A stretch of DNA of 6,669 nt from Sulfurovum sp. (GTDB taxonomy: Bacteria > Campylobacterota > Campylobacteria > Campylobacterales > Sulfurovaceae). Below the pieces are notes generated by a model, which ran no database searches, was not told the origin of the DNA, and saw only the letters and a program-made list of their open reading frames with translations. Position numbers and translations under genes: made by a program. The stretch lies in assembly GCA_026193735.1 (NCBI GenBank), contig JAPHUJ010000022.1, positions 1-6,669 of the forward strand, in the 5' to 3' direction. How positions within the stretch are numbered: position 1 is the first letter of the stretch; every line of letters starts with the position of its first letter. Positions 1-5,862 of this stretch are shown in pieces.

Positions 1-2
1 CC

Positions 3-254
3 GTACTCAGCTGTAACCGTGTAGGCTTTGAAGCAGATAGTGCAGGTGTAATGGCGGGTACTCGTTTTTGGGGTAACTCTTTTGTTTGTGGTGCGCAGGG
101 AGAGATACTAGTTCAAGCAGACCAGGCAAATGAAACCATACTATATGCAGATATCGAGCATGAGCGCACAAAAGAGGTACGTGACATATGGCCATTTTTA
201 CGGGACAGACGCATAGAAGAGTATCAATGTCTTCTAAAGAGATATTGTGATTAA
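3..254 (+). CDS. aguB: Carbon-nitrogen hydrolase, N-carbamoylputrescine amidase type (3' end only)
   Basis: This is the last 83 residues of a protein whose start lies left of the window; the frame is open from base 3. The segment NRVGFE near its beginning, then RFWGNSFVCGAQGEIL, is the usual C-terminal core of nitrilase-superfamily amidases (NRxGxE, then G-x-S-F-x-x-x-x-G-E-I-L). The ending WPFLRDRRIEEY closely resembles N-carbamoylputrescine amidases, which turn N-carbamoylputrescine into putrescine, CO2 and ammonia in the agmatine route of polyamine synthesis. The catalytic Glu-Lys-Cys triad should lie upstream and cannot be checked. The first Met in the window is internal, because the conserved NRVG segment precedes it. 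The family call is strong; the exact substrate is inferred from the C-terminal signature. It ends at TAA, 65 bases before the globin gene, which has its own promoter. Confidence 0.85.
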   Translation, partial: VLSCNRVGFEADSAGVMAGTRFWGNSFVCGAQGEILVQADQANETILYADIEHERTKEVRDIWPFLRDRRIEEYQCLLKRYCD

Positions 255-260
255 ATCACT

Positions 261-291
261 TTGCTTATATTTATTATAAGTTTGATAAAAT
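261..291 (+). promoter_or_regulatory. Probable sigma-70 promoter of the globin gene
   Basis: A TTGCTT at 261-266 could serve as the -35 box, and GATAAAAT at 284-291 as the -10 region (GATAAA gives a 17-base spacer, TAAAAT a 19-base one). The TTGATAAAATA wording is common ahead of genes in AT-rich Campylobacterota. It lies about 30 bases before the globin start, in the only gap between two same-strand genes, so the globin is probably transcribed on its own. The -35 is weak, as is usual in this group. Confidence 0.5.
264..280 (+). repeat. Perfect 6-bp inverted repeat in the globin promoter spacer
   Basis: CTTATA (264-269) and TATAAG (275-280) are exact reverse complements separated by TTTAT. 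The palindrome sits between the candidate -35 and -10 boxes, where a bound repressor would block RNA polymerase. It does not match TTAAC-N4-GTTAA, the site I recall for the nitrosative-stress regulator NssR of Campylobacter jejuni, nor a full FNR/CRP site. In such AT-rich DNA a 6-bp palindrome can arise by chance, so an operator role is only a possibility. Confidence 0.3.
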
Positions 292-319
292 ACCTGCAAT
301 TATTAATAATGGAGTCAAT

Positions 320-793
320 ATGTATGAAGCAAGTCCTGTAGAAAAAGGTGCTCCCGTAGAATGGAAGCTACCTCCTCGTGAGTTTTATGAAGCATTGGGG
401 TATGATGGGATGAAAGATCTAATGTATAGATTTTATGATGAGATCTACGACAGCGGTATCGCAAACTTCTTTCCTCAGGATGAAGAGGAATTTGACAAAG
501 TCAAAGAAAAGAATGCACTTTTCTTCATCGAACTCTGTGGAGGACCAAAAGTATATAACGAAGCAGCCAGCGGTACTGATCTAAATGAATATATGTTACG
601 TATACATGATCAGTTTTCTATCTATGACAAATCTCGTTTTGAATGGTTAGGGTGTATGGAAACGGCACTCAGAGCAACCGATATTGACCAAAAACTGAAA
701 GATGAGTTTTGGGATTATCTTGAAAAGTTCTCAAAACTTACAGTCAATTCCTTTACAGATGGAAGTACCTATTATGCAACTACTGCTGTTTAG
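320..793 (+). CDS. Truncated hemoglobin, group II-like
   Basis: The 157-residue protein matches the bacterial 2-over-2 globin family (PF01152). Visible landmarks are the B-helix Tyr39 in RFYDEIYDSG, FFP at 50-52, the GGPKVY turn at 74-79, the proximal heme His96 in LRIHDQF, and Trp109 in WLGCM. This last Trp (position G8) is typical of groups II and III, and GGPxxY followed by WLxCM favours group II. Compared with the roughly 130-residue Bacillus-type protein as I recall it, there is an N-terminal extension of about 20 residues, a short insertion near residues 83-90 just before the proximal His, and a C-terminal tail. The protein is cytoplasmic, has no signal peptide, and should bind heme and O2 or NO; the physiological ligand cannot be read from sequence. 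The start is fixed by GGAG at 311-314, five bases before ATG. The gene converges on the NUDIX gene with a 34-bp gap. Confidence 0.87.
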   Translation: MYEASPVEKGAPVEWKLPPREFYEALGYDGMKDLMYRFYDEIYDSGIANFFPQDEEEFDKVKEKNALFFIELCGGPKVYNEAASGTDLNEYMLRIHDQFSIYDKSRFEWLGCMETALRATDIDQKLKDEFWDYLEKFSKLTVNSFTDGSTYYATTAV

Positions 794-827
794 TATAATT
801 TTCTTCTTGCAAATGGGTCTTTGCTGA

Positions 828-1391
828 TCAGTTCTTTTCAAACCACCACATAAATGCGAACATAAGCCCAGGTGTTTTTGCTATGCTTTCATCATAGATA
901 AGGTTTTTGGCTTCATCTACAGGCAGATAAAATACTTCTATCTGCTCATGATCCACACCACCGCCTTCACTGACTTTCATACTCTCATCGACTTCTACAA
1001 AGTAAAGTATCTGTTTACTTCCTGCAAACCCTACGGACGTATGAAAAGAGGTAATTCTTTCTATGTTCTGAAGGGGAACAGCATAACCACACTCCTCTTC
1101 AATCTCTTCTATCGCTATTTCTTCCAAAGAAAGTTCTTTATCTACGATACCTGCACATAGTTCAACCGTCATACCATGGTCATTGTTCAAGTAGACTGCC
1201 GGACGGAACTGCTTCACTAAAACAAATGATTTCTTTTCTTTATGATACATAAGTATGGCAACACTGTCATGGGCTTGAACGACTTCCCACGACTTCTTGA
1301 TACCATCCTGTTCGTATGTTGCAAACGATGTTGCTATAAATTTGGCATCAACCAAGGGTTGAAGTTTAAAGTGTTTGATCTGCTTGTTCAT
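828..1391 (-). CDS. NUDIX hydrolase, NUDT14-like (probable UDP-sugar diphosphatase)
   Basis: The 187-residue protein carries a NUDIX box at 81-103: Gly81, then EEIEEECGY (95-103), with Glu96, Glu99 and Glu100 as the expected Mg2+ ligands. The box is not canonical: the position usually held by Glu is Leu87, and the usual Arg is Glu95. The flanking segments SVAILMYH (43-50), VLVKQFRPAVY (57-67), VELCAGIVD (76-84), SVGFAGSKQ (119-127) and GGGVDHEQIEV (143-153) resemble human NUDT14, the UDP-glucose pyrophosphatase that splits UDP-sugars to UMP and sugar-1-phosphate. The ELCAG...SLEE...EECGY run seems closer to NUDT14 than to ADP-ribose pyrophosphatases such as NudF, though ADP-ribose or ADP-glucose remain possible substrates. 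The gene follows csd3 on the same strand and its ATG lies 26 bases inside the csd3 end, suggesting coupled translation. The purine-rich GAGAGTAGAAG directly before ATG is a poor ribosome site. No separate promoter is seen. Confidence 0.86.
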   Translation of the reverse strand: MNKQIKHFKLQPLVDAKFIATSFATYEQDGIKKSWEVVQAHDSVAILMYHKEKKSFVLVKQFRPAVYLNNDHGMTVELCAGIVDKELSLEEIAIEEIEEECGYAVPLQNIERITSFHTSVGFAGSKQILYFVEVDESMKVSEGGGVDHEQIEVFYLPVDEAKNLIYDESIAKTPGLMFAFMWWFEKN

Positions 1392-2661
1392 CTTCTACTC
1401 TCATGCTTGTTTGCTGATACCCATCCCATACAAAAGGTATACCTTCTTTTTTCATACTAGCTAACAGTTTTACTTTATTCTCTTTTGCATCTTTTATCAC
1501 TACTTCTTTATATTTTGTTTTCGTCACATCTTTATATTCGGTAAATGTTTTTAAAACAGTGTCTTTGATTGAGCCCTTATGTAATACACTCATAGGATTT
1601 ATCCATCTTCCATTTTTCTTCAGTCCAAAGTGCAAATGGGGACCTGTACTTCGTCCTGTACTTCCTACATATCCTATGATCTGACCCTTCTTGACATGTT
1701 GCCCTCTTTTCACGCGGGTACGACTCTGATGAGCATAGAGTGATTCATAACCGCCTTTATGCTTAATCTTAACTACTTTTCCATATCCATTCATATAGCC
1801 GGAAAAACTCACCGTTCCGGAGTTTACTGCAAGAAGAGGTGTCCCTCTTCTTGCACCAAAATCTGTACCGTGATGCGGACGATAGCATTTCAATATAGGA
1901 TGAAATCGTCTGTGCGTAAAAGAAGATGTAATACGTATATGCCGCAACGGCATTCCAAAACTTGAAGAAGTACTTTTTGAGGGAACCCTACGTTTATAGG
2001 TTACTTTTTTCTTACCTGTTACCGTATATGCTTGAGACTTTTTAGCACTTTTGTAGCCATAACCATCTTCATCTGCATAGATAAATTGTCTCTTAGTATT
2101 GGAATCATAGAGTGCTATTTTAATATGTGGAGTATCGTATGGTGCCCCCATTCTTGTTCTCTGAGTATAGAGAAACGAGACTTTATCTCCCTTTTTAAAT
2201 TTTTTCGCATTCACTGTACCCTTAAAGAGTTGTCCCATTTTATCTGCCAATGCAGGATGATGTAATGTATTTGTAATGTCTGTATGAAGATTTTTTTCTA
2301 TGGTAACGGTGGCACTGTATTCTTCTTCTTTGTACTCTATAGGAATAATATCGAAACTATAAACATCACTCCCCCGCTCTTTAGCCAACCTTATTTGCAT
2401 CTCTTTCCCTATAGGAATGAGTGCCTGTTCTAATGTACCTTCTGTATCTTTTAGCTCATAAAATGGCTGATCGCCTTCGATTTCAGAGAGAAACTCGATA
2501 TCCGTTTCCGAAACATCATTTAATAGATCTGTTGAAATATTTCTAGAAATTAAATACTCAGAAAAAGTTTCACCTTTTCCCCAGTGTTCATGTGTGACTT
2601 TTGCCCCGAATAATGAACTTGATATGAATATCCATACCAATATACTTTTAAGACTTCCCAT
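1366..2661 (-). CDS. csd3: Csd3/Pgp3-type M23 peptidoglycan endopeptidase
   Basis: The 431-residue protein starts with a signal peptide (hydrophobic residues 7-19, likely cleaved after LFGA at 17-20), so it acts in the periplasm. Residues 21 to about 230 form the regulatory part of Csd3 proteins, including the KMGQLFKGTVNAKKFKKGDK segment at 141-160. The LytM/M23 zinc domain spans about 240-360: HHGTD (His263, Asp267) and HLHF (His342, His344) give the zinc and catalytic residues, and YAH (His311) the second catalytic His. A Lys-rich helical tail of about 70 residues follows. Helicobacter Csd3/HdpA (about 400 residues) and Campylobacter Pgp3 cut D-Ala-mDAP cross-links and can trim pentapeptides, setting helical cell shape. 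The only early Met is used; GGGA lies 12 bases upstream and AGG abuts the ATG, so the ribosome site is unclear. It is first in a two-gene unit with the overlapping NUDIX gene. Confidence 0.9.
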   Translation of the reverse strand: MGSLKSILVWIFISSSLFGAKVTHEHWGKGETFSEYLISRNISTDLLNDVSETDIEFLSEIEGDQPFYELKDTEGTLEQALIPIGKEMQIRLAKERGSDVYSFDIIPIEYKEEEYSATVTIEKNLHTDITNTLHHPALADKMGQLFKGTVNAKKFKKGDKVSFLYTQRTRMGAPYDTPHIKIALYDSNTKRQFIYADEDGYGYKSAKKSQAYTVTGKKKVTYKRRVPSKSTSSSFGMPLRHIRITSSFTHRRFHPILKCYRPHHGTDFGARRGTPLLAVNSGTVSFSGYMNGYGKVVKIKHKGGYESLYAHQSRTRVKRGQHVKKGQIIGYVGSTGRSTGPHLHFGLKKNGRWINPMSVLHKGSIKDTVLKTFTEYKDVTKTKYKEVVIKDAKENKVKLLASMKKEGIPFVWDGYQQTSMRVEDEQADQTL

Positions 2662-2696
2662 CCTGCACCATTATCCCTACTAATTAATTGGACATA

Positions 2697-2702
2697 ATTA
2701 TA
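2697..2702 (-). promoter_or_regulatory. Probable -10 box of the csd3-NUDIX unit
   Basis: The minus strand reads TATAAT here (ATTATA on the plus strand), 35 bases before the csd3 ATG. This would give a leader of about 30 bases. No convincing -35 box lies at the right distance, which is normal for Campylobacterota sigma-70 promoters. The position in a divergent gap, with a mirror -10 box for the opposite operon at 2766-2771, supports it. Confidence 0.5.
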
Positions 2703-2765
2703 ACTTAAATAAGTTAATCTACCCGCTACCATACAGACATCAATAAACTTTTACTATATTGCTTG

Positions 2766-2771
2766 TATAAT
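2766..2771 (+). promoter_or_regulatory. Probable -10 box of the PgbA-GlcD-YihY operon
   Basis: A perfect TATAAT follows a T-rich stretch (TTTTACTATATTGCTTG), the usual look of Campylobacterota promoters that lack a clear -35 box. Transcription would begin near 2778, about 27 bases before the ATG at 2805. This also argues against a TTG start at 2763, which would place the start codon upstream of the transcript. Confidence 0.58.
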
Positions 2772-2793
2772 CAATACAATTATTTTATCACCC

Positions 2794-2799
2794 AAAGGA
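2794..2799 (+). promoter_or_regulatory. Ribosome binding site fixing the PgbA-like start
   Basis: AAAGGA lies five bases before ATG at 2805. It decides between that ATG and an in-frame TTG at 2763. Only the ATG gives a protein that opens with a normal signal peptide (MHKIALIALF...), so the shorter version is chosen. Confidence 0.7.
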
Positions 2800-2804
2800 T
2801 CGCT

Positions 2805-3488
2805 ATGCACAAAATAGCTCTTATCGCTCTATTCTCTTTACCTCTTTTTGCAGGTTTTTTCCCTCAAACCGTACATACTTCTATCAAATCAGTAAAAGAC
2901 AGATCGATCACACTCAACTCAAAATTTCCTGTCAATGGCATGAGCGGCGTTGTGATACATAACTACGGTAATGATCTTACAGCCATTACAAGTCGTATTA
3001 CCCAAACTTCATCGGACGGATCTGCTTCATTGCTCAATGCTGATATCCTGCATCACGATGAGCTCCCTACGATTAAAACAGCTGTTTCACCTAAAGACAA
3101 AGTCATCGGTGGATACCTTTACAATAATGTTCTTCTCTTGGCACCAGATGCAGATACCTATGCGAAGATCGTATCTAGTGATACTAAAAAATGGATACAT
3201 CCAGACCTTTTTGCACTCTATCTTTCCGTAGAAGGCGAGGAAGGACCAACAAAAGAGAACCTTGCTGATTTTGCAAAAAAATATCAGGTAGGTCTTATCT
3301 ATATCGTACGTAAAAACACTGCTGCACTTTTAGATCCTATTTCAGGAAAAATAGTGTCTCAAAAACCTATGGCTGATCTTCCCACAAAAGGGAAATTTCC
3401 TTTTTATATGCGGTTTGAAGCACTCGAGTCAGGTTGGTTTGGCAGTAAGGCTGAAGGCAACTATTATAACACTATGGAATCATTGTAA
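2805..3488 (+). CDS. PgbA N-terminal-domain secreted protein (plasminogen-binding family)
   Basis: The 227-residue product begins with a signal peptide (residues 1-17, ending LFAG), so it should be exported. The mature part matches the N-terminal domain family of Helicobacter pylori PgbA (PF15436): FFPQTVHTSIKSV at 18-30, GMSGVVIHNYG at 45-55, the LPT...SPKDKV stretch at 87-100, YLYNNVLLLAPDADTY at 104-119, IHPDLFALYL at 131-140, and FAKKYQVGLIYIV at 156-168. It consists of little more than this domain; the longer, charged C-terminal part of H. pylori PgbA is absent, and the protein ends in Leu, without the terminal Lys associated with plasminogen binding. The function here is therefore unknown and the family name should not be taken as an activity. 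It is the first gene of a three-gene operon, 12 bp before glcD, and divergent from csd3. Confidence 0.82.
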   Translation: MHKIALIALFSLPLFAGFFPQTVHTSIKSVKDRSITLNSKFPVNGMSGVVIHNYGNDLTAITSRITQTSSDGSASLLNADILHHDELPTIKTAVSPKDKVIGGYLYNNVLLLAPDADTYAKIVSSDTKKWIHPDLFALYLSVEGEEGPTKENLADFAKKYQVGLIYIVRKNTAALLDPISGKIVSQKPMADLPTKGKFPFYMRFEALESGWFGSKAEGNYYNTMESL

Positions 3489-3500
3489 TGGACGTATACC

Positions 3501-4889
3501 ATGTTAGATAAAAAACATATAGTACAGTTTGAAAAACTTGTAGGCAAAGAAAATGTATACAGCGATAAAGCACACCTCATTGCCTATTCTTACGATGCTA
3601 CACGTACAAGGTTTGAACCTGAAGCCGTTATCTTTCCCAGAGATGAGGCTGATGTAAGCGCCATACTCACATACTGCAATACGCATCATATCGTCATAAC
3701 ACCAAGAGGAGCAGGTTCTGGATTTACAGGAGGTGCTCTGCCTACCCAAGGTGGTGTCACTTTAGGGTTGGAAAAGCATATGAACAAGATCCTTGAGATC
3801 GATATGGAAAATATGGTAGCCGTAGTGCAACCGGGTGTCATCAATATGGATCTACAAAAAGCAGCTGAAGAGGTAGGACTGTTTTATCCACCTGATCCGG
3901 CCAGTGAAGAGTACTCTACCATTGGTGGAAATGTGAGTGAAAATGCTGGTGGTATGCGTGCAGCAAAGTACGGCATCACTAAAGACTATGTTATGGCGCT
4001 CCGTGCAGTCCGTCCAAACGGTGACATCATTCGTGCCGGTAAACGTACCATCAAAGATGTAGCAGGCTACAACATAGCGGGTATCCTCATCGCCAGTGAA
4101 GGTACATTAGCTGTTATTACAGAGATCACAGTGAAACTCATTCCTAAACCTAAGTTTACAAAAGCGTATATGGGGATCTTCCCTTCTGTCGATGCTGCAA
4201 TGAATGCTGTATTTAAATCACTTGCATCAGGTGCCAACCCTGTGGCTATGGAGTTTATGGATGACCTGGTGGTCCAAGCACTTAAAGAAAAACTTGGCAT
4301 CAAATTACCAGAAGATGCAGGTGCATTACTCATAGGTGATGTTGACGGTAATGTCATAGAAGAAGTAGAGTTTCAACTAGAAACATTAGAAAGATCATTT
4401 AAAGAAAATGGGGCTCAGGATTTCATTGTCGCACATGATGCGAAGAAAAGAACTGAACTCTGGTATGCAAGACGTAATGCTTCTCCTTCCATTACTATCT
4501 TTGGAAGCAAAAAGCTCAATGAAGACATCTCAGTACCAAGAAGTATGTTGCCTGAAGCACTTAAACGTATCTATGCCATAGGCGACAAGTATGGATTTAA
4601 AGTACCATGTTTTGGACATGCGGGTGATGGAAACATCCACGTCAATGTTATGGTAGACGGTTCAGATGAGAAACAACTTCATGATGGTCACCAAGCCATA
4701 GAAGAGATATTCCAACTTGTGGTAGATATGGGTGGAACACTGAGTGGAGAACATGGTATCGGTACAAGTAAAGCAGCGTTTATGAACATCGCATTCAATG
4801 ATGTAGAACTTGACCTCTTTAAAAGTATCAAACATGCCTTTGATCCTAACAACATACTTAACCCGGGTAAAATGGGATTACCAAACTAA
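3501..4889 (+). CDS. glcD: GlcD-type FAD-linked 2-hydroxyacid dehydrogenase
   Basis: The 462-residue protein has the standard length and order of the GlcD/D-lactate dehydrogenase family. The N-terminal FAD-binding PCMH domain includes the pyrophosphate loop PRGAGSGFTGGALP (68-81), PPDPAS (130-135), GGNVSENAGG (142-151) and DVAGYN (186-191). The C-terminal oxidase domain carries FGHAGDGNIHVN (371-382; His373 and His380) and GEHGIG (416-421; Glu417, His418), the metal-binding and catalytic set, and closes with FDPNNILNPGKM. The reaction is oxidation of a D-2-hydroxyacid to the 2-oxoacid with FAD; glycolate, D-lactate and 2-hydroxyglutarate are all possible. GlcE and GlcF partners are not in the window, so the electron acceptor is unknown. 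It has no signal peptide and is probably cytoplasmic or membrane-associated. A weak GGA at 3490-3492 precedes the ATG, so translation may depend on the upstream gene, which ends 12 bases earlier. Confidence 0.92.
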   Translation: MLDKKHIVQFEKLVGKENVYSDKAHLIAYSYDATRTRFEPEAVIFPRDEADVSAILTYCNTHHIVITPRGAGSGFTGGALPTQGGVTLGLEKHMNKILEIDMENMVAVVQPGVINMDLQKAAEEVGLFYPPDPASEEYSTIGGNVSENAGGMRAAKYGITKDYVMALRAVRPNGDIIRAGKRTIKDVAGYNIAGILIASEGTLAVITEITVKLIPKPKFTKAYMGIFPSVDAAMNAVFKSLASGANPVAMEFMDDLVVQALKEKLGIKLPEDAGALLIGDVDGNVIEEVEFQLETLERSFKENGAQDFIVAHDAKKRTELWYARRNASPSITIFGSKKLNEDISVPRSMLPEALKRIYAIGDKYGFKVPCFGHAGDGNIHVNVMVDGSDEKQLHDGHQAIEEIFQLVVDMGGTLSGEHGIGTSKAAFMNIAFNDVELDLFKSIKHAFDPNNILNPGKMGLPN

Positions 4890-4901
4890 AAAAAGGTTTT
4901 T

Positions 4902-5735
4902 ATGAAAAAGAATAGTCAATTTAAAGTTATACTTAAAAACTATTACTTTTTCATAAGAGATTTCATCACAGATCTCTTTGATACCAAATTGGGATACTAT
5001 GCTTCCAGCTTGAGTTGGAGTACACTCTTTTCCATTATTCCTCTTTTAGTCATAATGCTTGCTATCTTTACTACCATGCCCCTCTTTAATACAATGTATG
5101 TAAAACTAGAATCACACATTTTTTCCAACCTCATGCCTACCGATTCAAAAGTGATCATGGAGTACATCAATACCTTTGTAGAAAATGCTGACACCTTGGG
5201 ATATCTTGGGGTATTGTATGTGACTTTTGCAGTGGTCATGTTTTTCAAAGACTATGACTACATCGTCAATGATATCTTTTCAACTTCAAAACGCAGTATC
5301 TGGCAGGCAGTAAAGACTTATCTACTGCTGCTCTTCATTATCCCATCCATGATGGCTACTTCATTTTATCTCTCTTCTGAGATACAAGTCTATCTCGATA
5401 AAAGCAAGATCACAAGCTTCATACACCTCTATACTTTTGTACCCTACTTCATTGTATGGATGATGTTTTACATTGCCTACCAACTTTCGCCCAATATACG
5501 TATAGATGTCTCAGCTGCACTGATAAGCTCTTTTATCGCTTCTCTTATATGGTATCTCTCTAAAAGCGCGTTTGTCTTCTATGTTCTCCACAATAAAACC
5601 TATGCAAGTATCTATGGGAGTATCAGCATCTTACTATTTTTCTTTTTATGGATCTATATCTCATGGGCTATCTTCATCCATGGTCTCAAATTTTGTGACC
5701 TACTCAACAAAAATGAAGAAATAGACCATATATGA
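4902..5735 (+). CDS. YihY/BrkB family inner-membrane protein
   Basis: The 277-residue protein shows the BrkB/YihY family (PF03631) pattern: YASSLSWSTLFSIIPLLVI (33-51) matches the conserved first membrane helix with its A-x-x-L-S/Y-x-T-L-x-S-x-x-P-L motif, and YASIYGSISILLFFFLWIYI (234-253) matches the conserved Y-G-S/W-x-Y last helix. Six membrane segments can be seen, near 36-58, 98-115, 139-158, 175-194, 203-228 and 240-262. The family was once misnamed ribonuclease BN; its real function is unsettled, with transport proposed. AAAAGG at 4891-4896 is a good ribosome site five bases before ATG. It is the last gene of the operon, 12 bp after glcD, followed immediately by inverted repeats. In H. 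pylori the gene after glcD is, from memory, dapB, so this partner differs. Confidence 0.88.
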   Translation: MKKNSQFKVILKNYYFFIRDFITDLFDTKLGYYASSLSWSTLFSIIPLLVIMLAIFTTMPLFNTMYVKLESHIFSNLMPTDSKVIMEYINTFVENADTLGYLGVLYVTFAVVMFFKDYDYIVNDIFSTSKRSIWQAVKTYLLLLFIIPSMMATSFYLSSEIQVYLDKSKITSFIHLYTFVPYFIVWMMFYIAYQLSPNIRIDVSAALISSFIASLIWYLSKSAFVFYVLHNKTYASIYGSISILLFFFLWIYISWAIFIHGLKFCDLLNKNEEIDHI

Positions 5736-5776
5736 GAACCTTAAATAAATGAAAATAGTTTGTCATTTATAGGTTC
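5736..5776 (+). repeat. Two-step inverted repeat directly after the YihY-family gene
   Basis: GAACCT (5736-5741) pairs with AGGTTC (5771-5776), and ATAAATGA (5745-5752) pairs with TCATTTAT (5763-5770). Together they give a 14-bp stem interrupted only by a TAA bulge at 5742-5744, with a 10-base loop. The repeat starts at the base after the stop codon. No T-run follows on either strand, so it is not a classical terminator by itself. It may protect the 3' end of the transcript or be half of a larger mobile or repeat element. Confidence 0.6.
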
Positions 5777-5786
5777 GGAACTGTGA

Positions 5787-5822
5787 AAATAAAAAAGGTA
5801 AATAGCTTTACATTTTTTATTT
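5787..5822. terminator. Probable bidirectional Rho-independent terminator
   Basis: Bases 5787-5802 pair with 5807-5822 over 16 positions with one mismatch (5797/5812) and a four-base loop TAGC. The core stem is GTAAA/TTTAC, and the outer arms are A6 against T6, so both strands end in a U-rich tract (ATTTTTTATTT on plus, CTTTTTTATTTT on minus). It lies between the convergent YihY and comEC genes, where a two-way terminator is expected. The stem has few G-C pairs, so its efficiency is uncertain. Confidence 0.65.
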
Positions 5823-5862
5823 GAAGTTGGAGCAACGCAACCCGTGAAGAAAGAGACAATAT
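5823..5862. other. GC-richer patch between terminator and comEC end, possible repeat remnant
   Basis: Bases 5826-5844 read GTTGGAGCAACGCAACCCG, clearly richer in G and C than the rest of this spacer, and contain a small GTTG-GAG-CAAC hairpin at 5826-5836. Its wording is reminiscent of dispersed intergenic repeats, but only one copy is in the window. On the minus strand a 41-codon frame begins at an ATG overlapping the comEC stop (ATGA at 5866-5863) and runs through this patch to 5741, with a FFTGC segment like a lipobox; it lacks a proper signal peptide and runs through both hairpins, so I do not call it a gene. Confidence 0.3.

Noticed and set aside
251..264. NssR- or FNR-like site upstream of the globin
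   Set aside because: TTAAA-TCAC-TTTGC does not form the needed palindrome, and TTGAT at 282-286 is only a half-site.
809..824. GCAAA-N6-TTTGC inverted repeat between the globin and NUDIX genes as a terminator
   Set aside because: Only five pairs and no T-run on either side; too weak to call, though the convergent position would suit a terminator.
2763..2804. Longer start (TTG) for the PgbA-like protein, adding 14 residues
   Set aside because: It would bury the -10 box inside the coding region and put polar residues ahead of a good signal peptide; the ATG at 2805 has a clear ribosome site.
4067..4357. 96-codon minus-strand frame inside glcD
   Set aside because: It is the antisense shadow of a strongly conserved glcD region and shows no recognisable domain.
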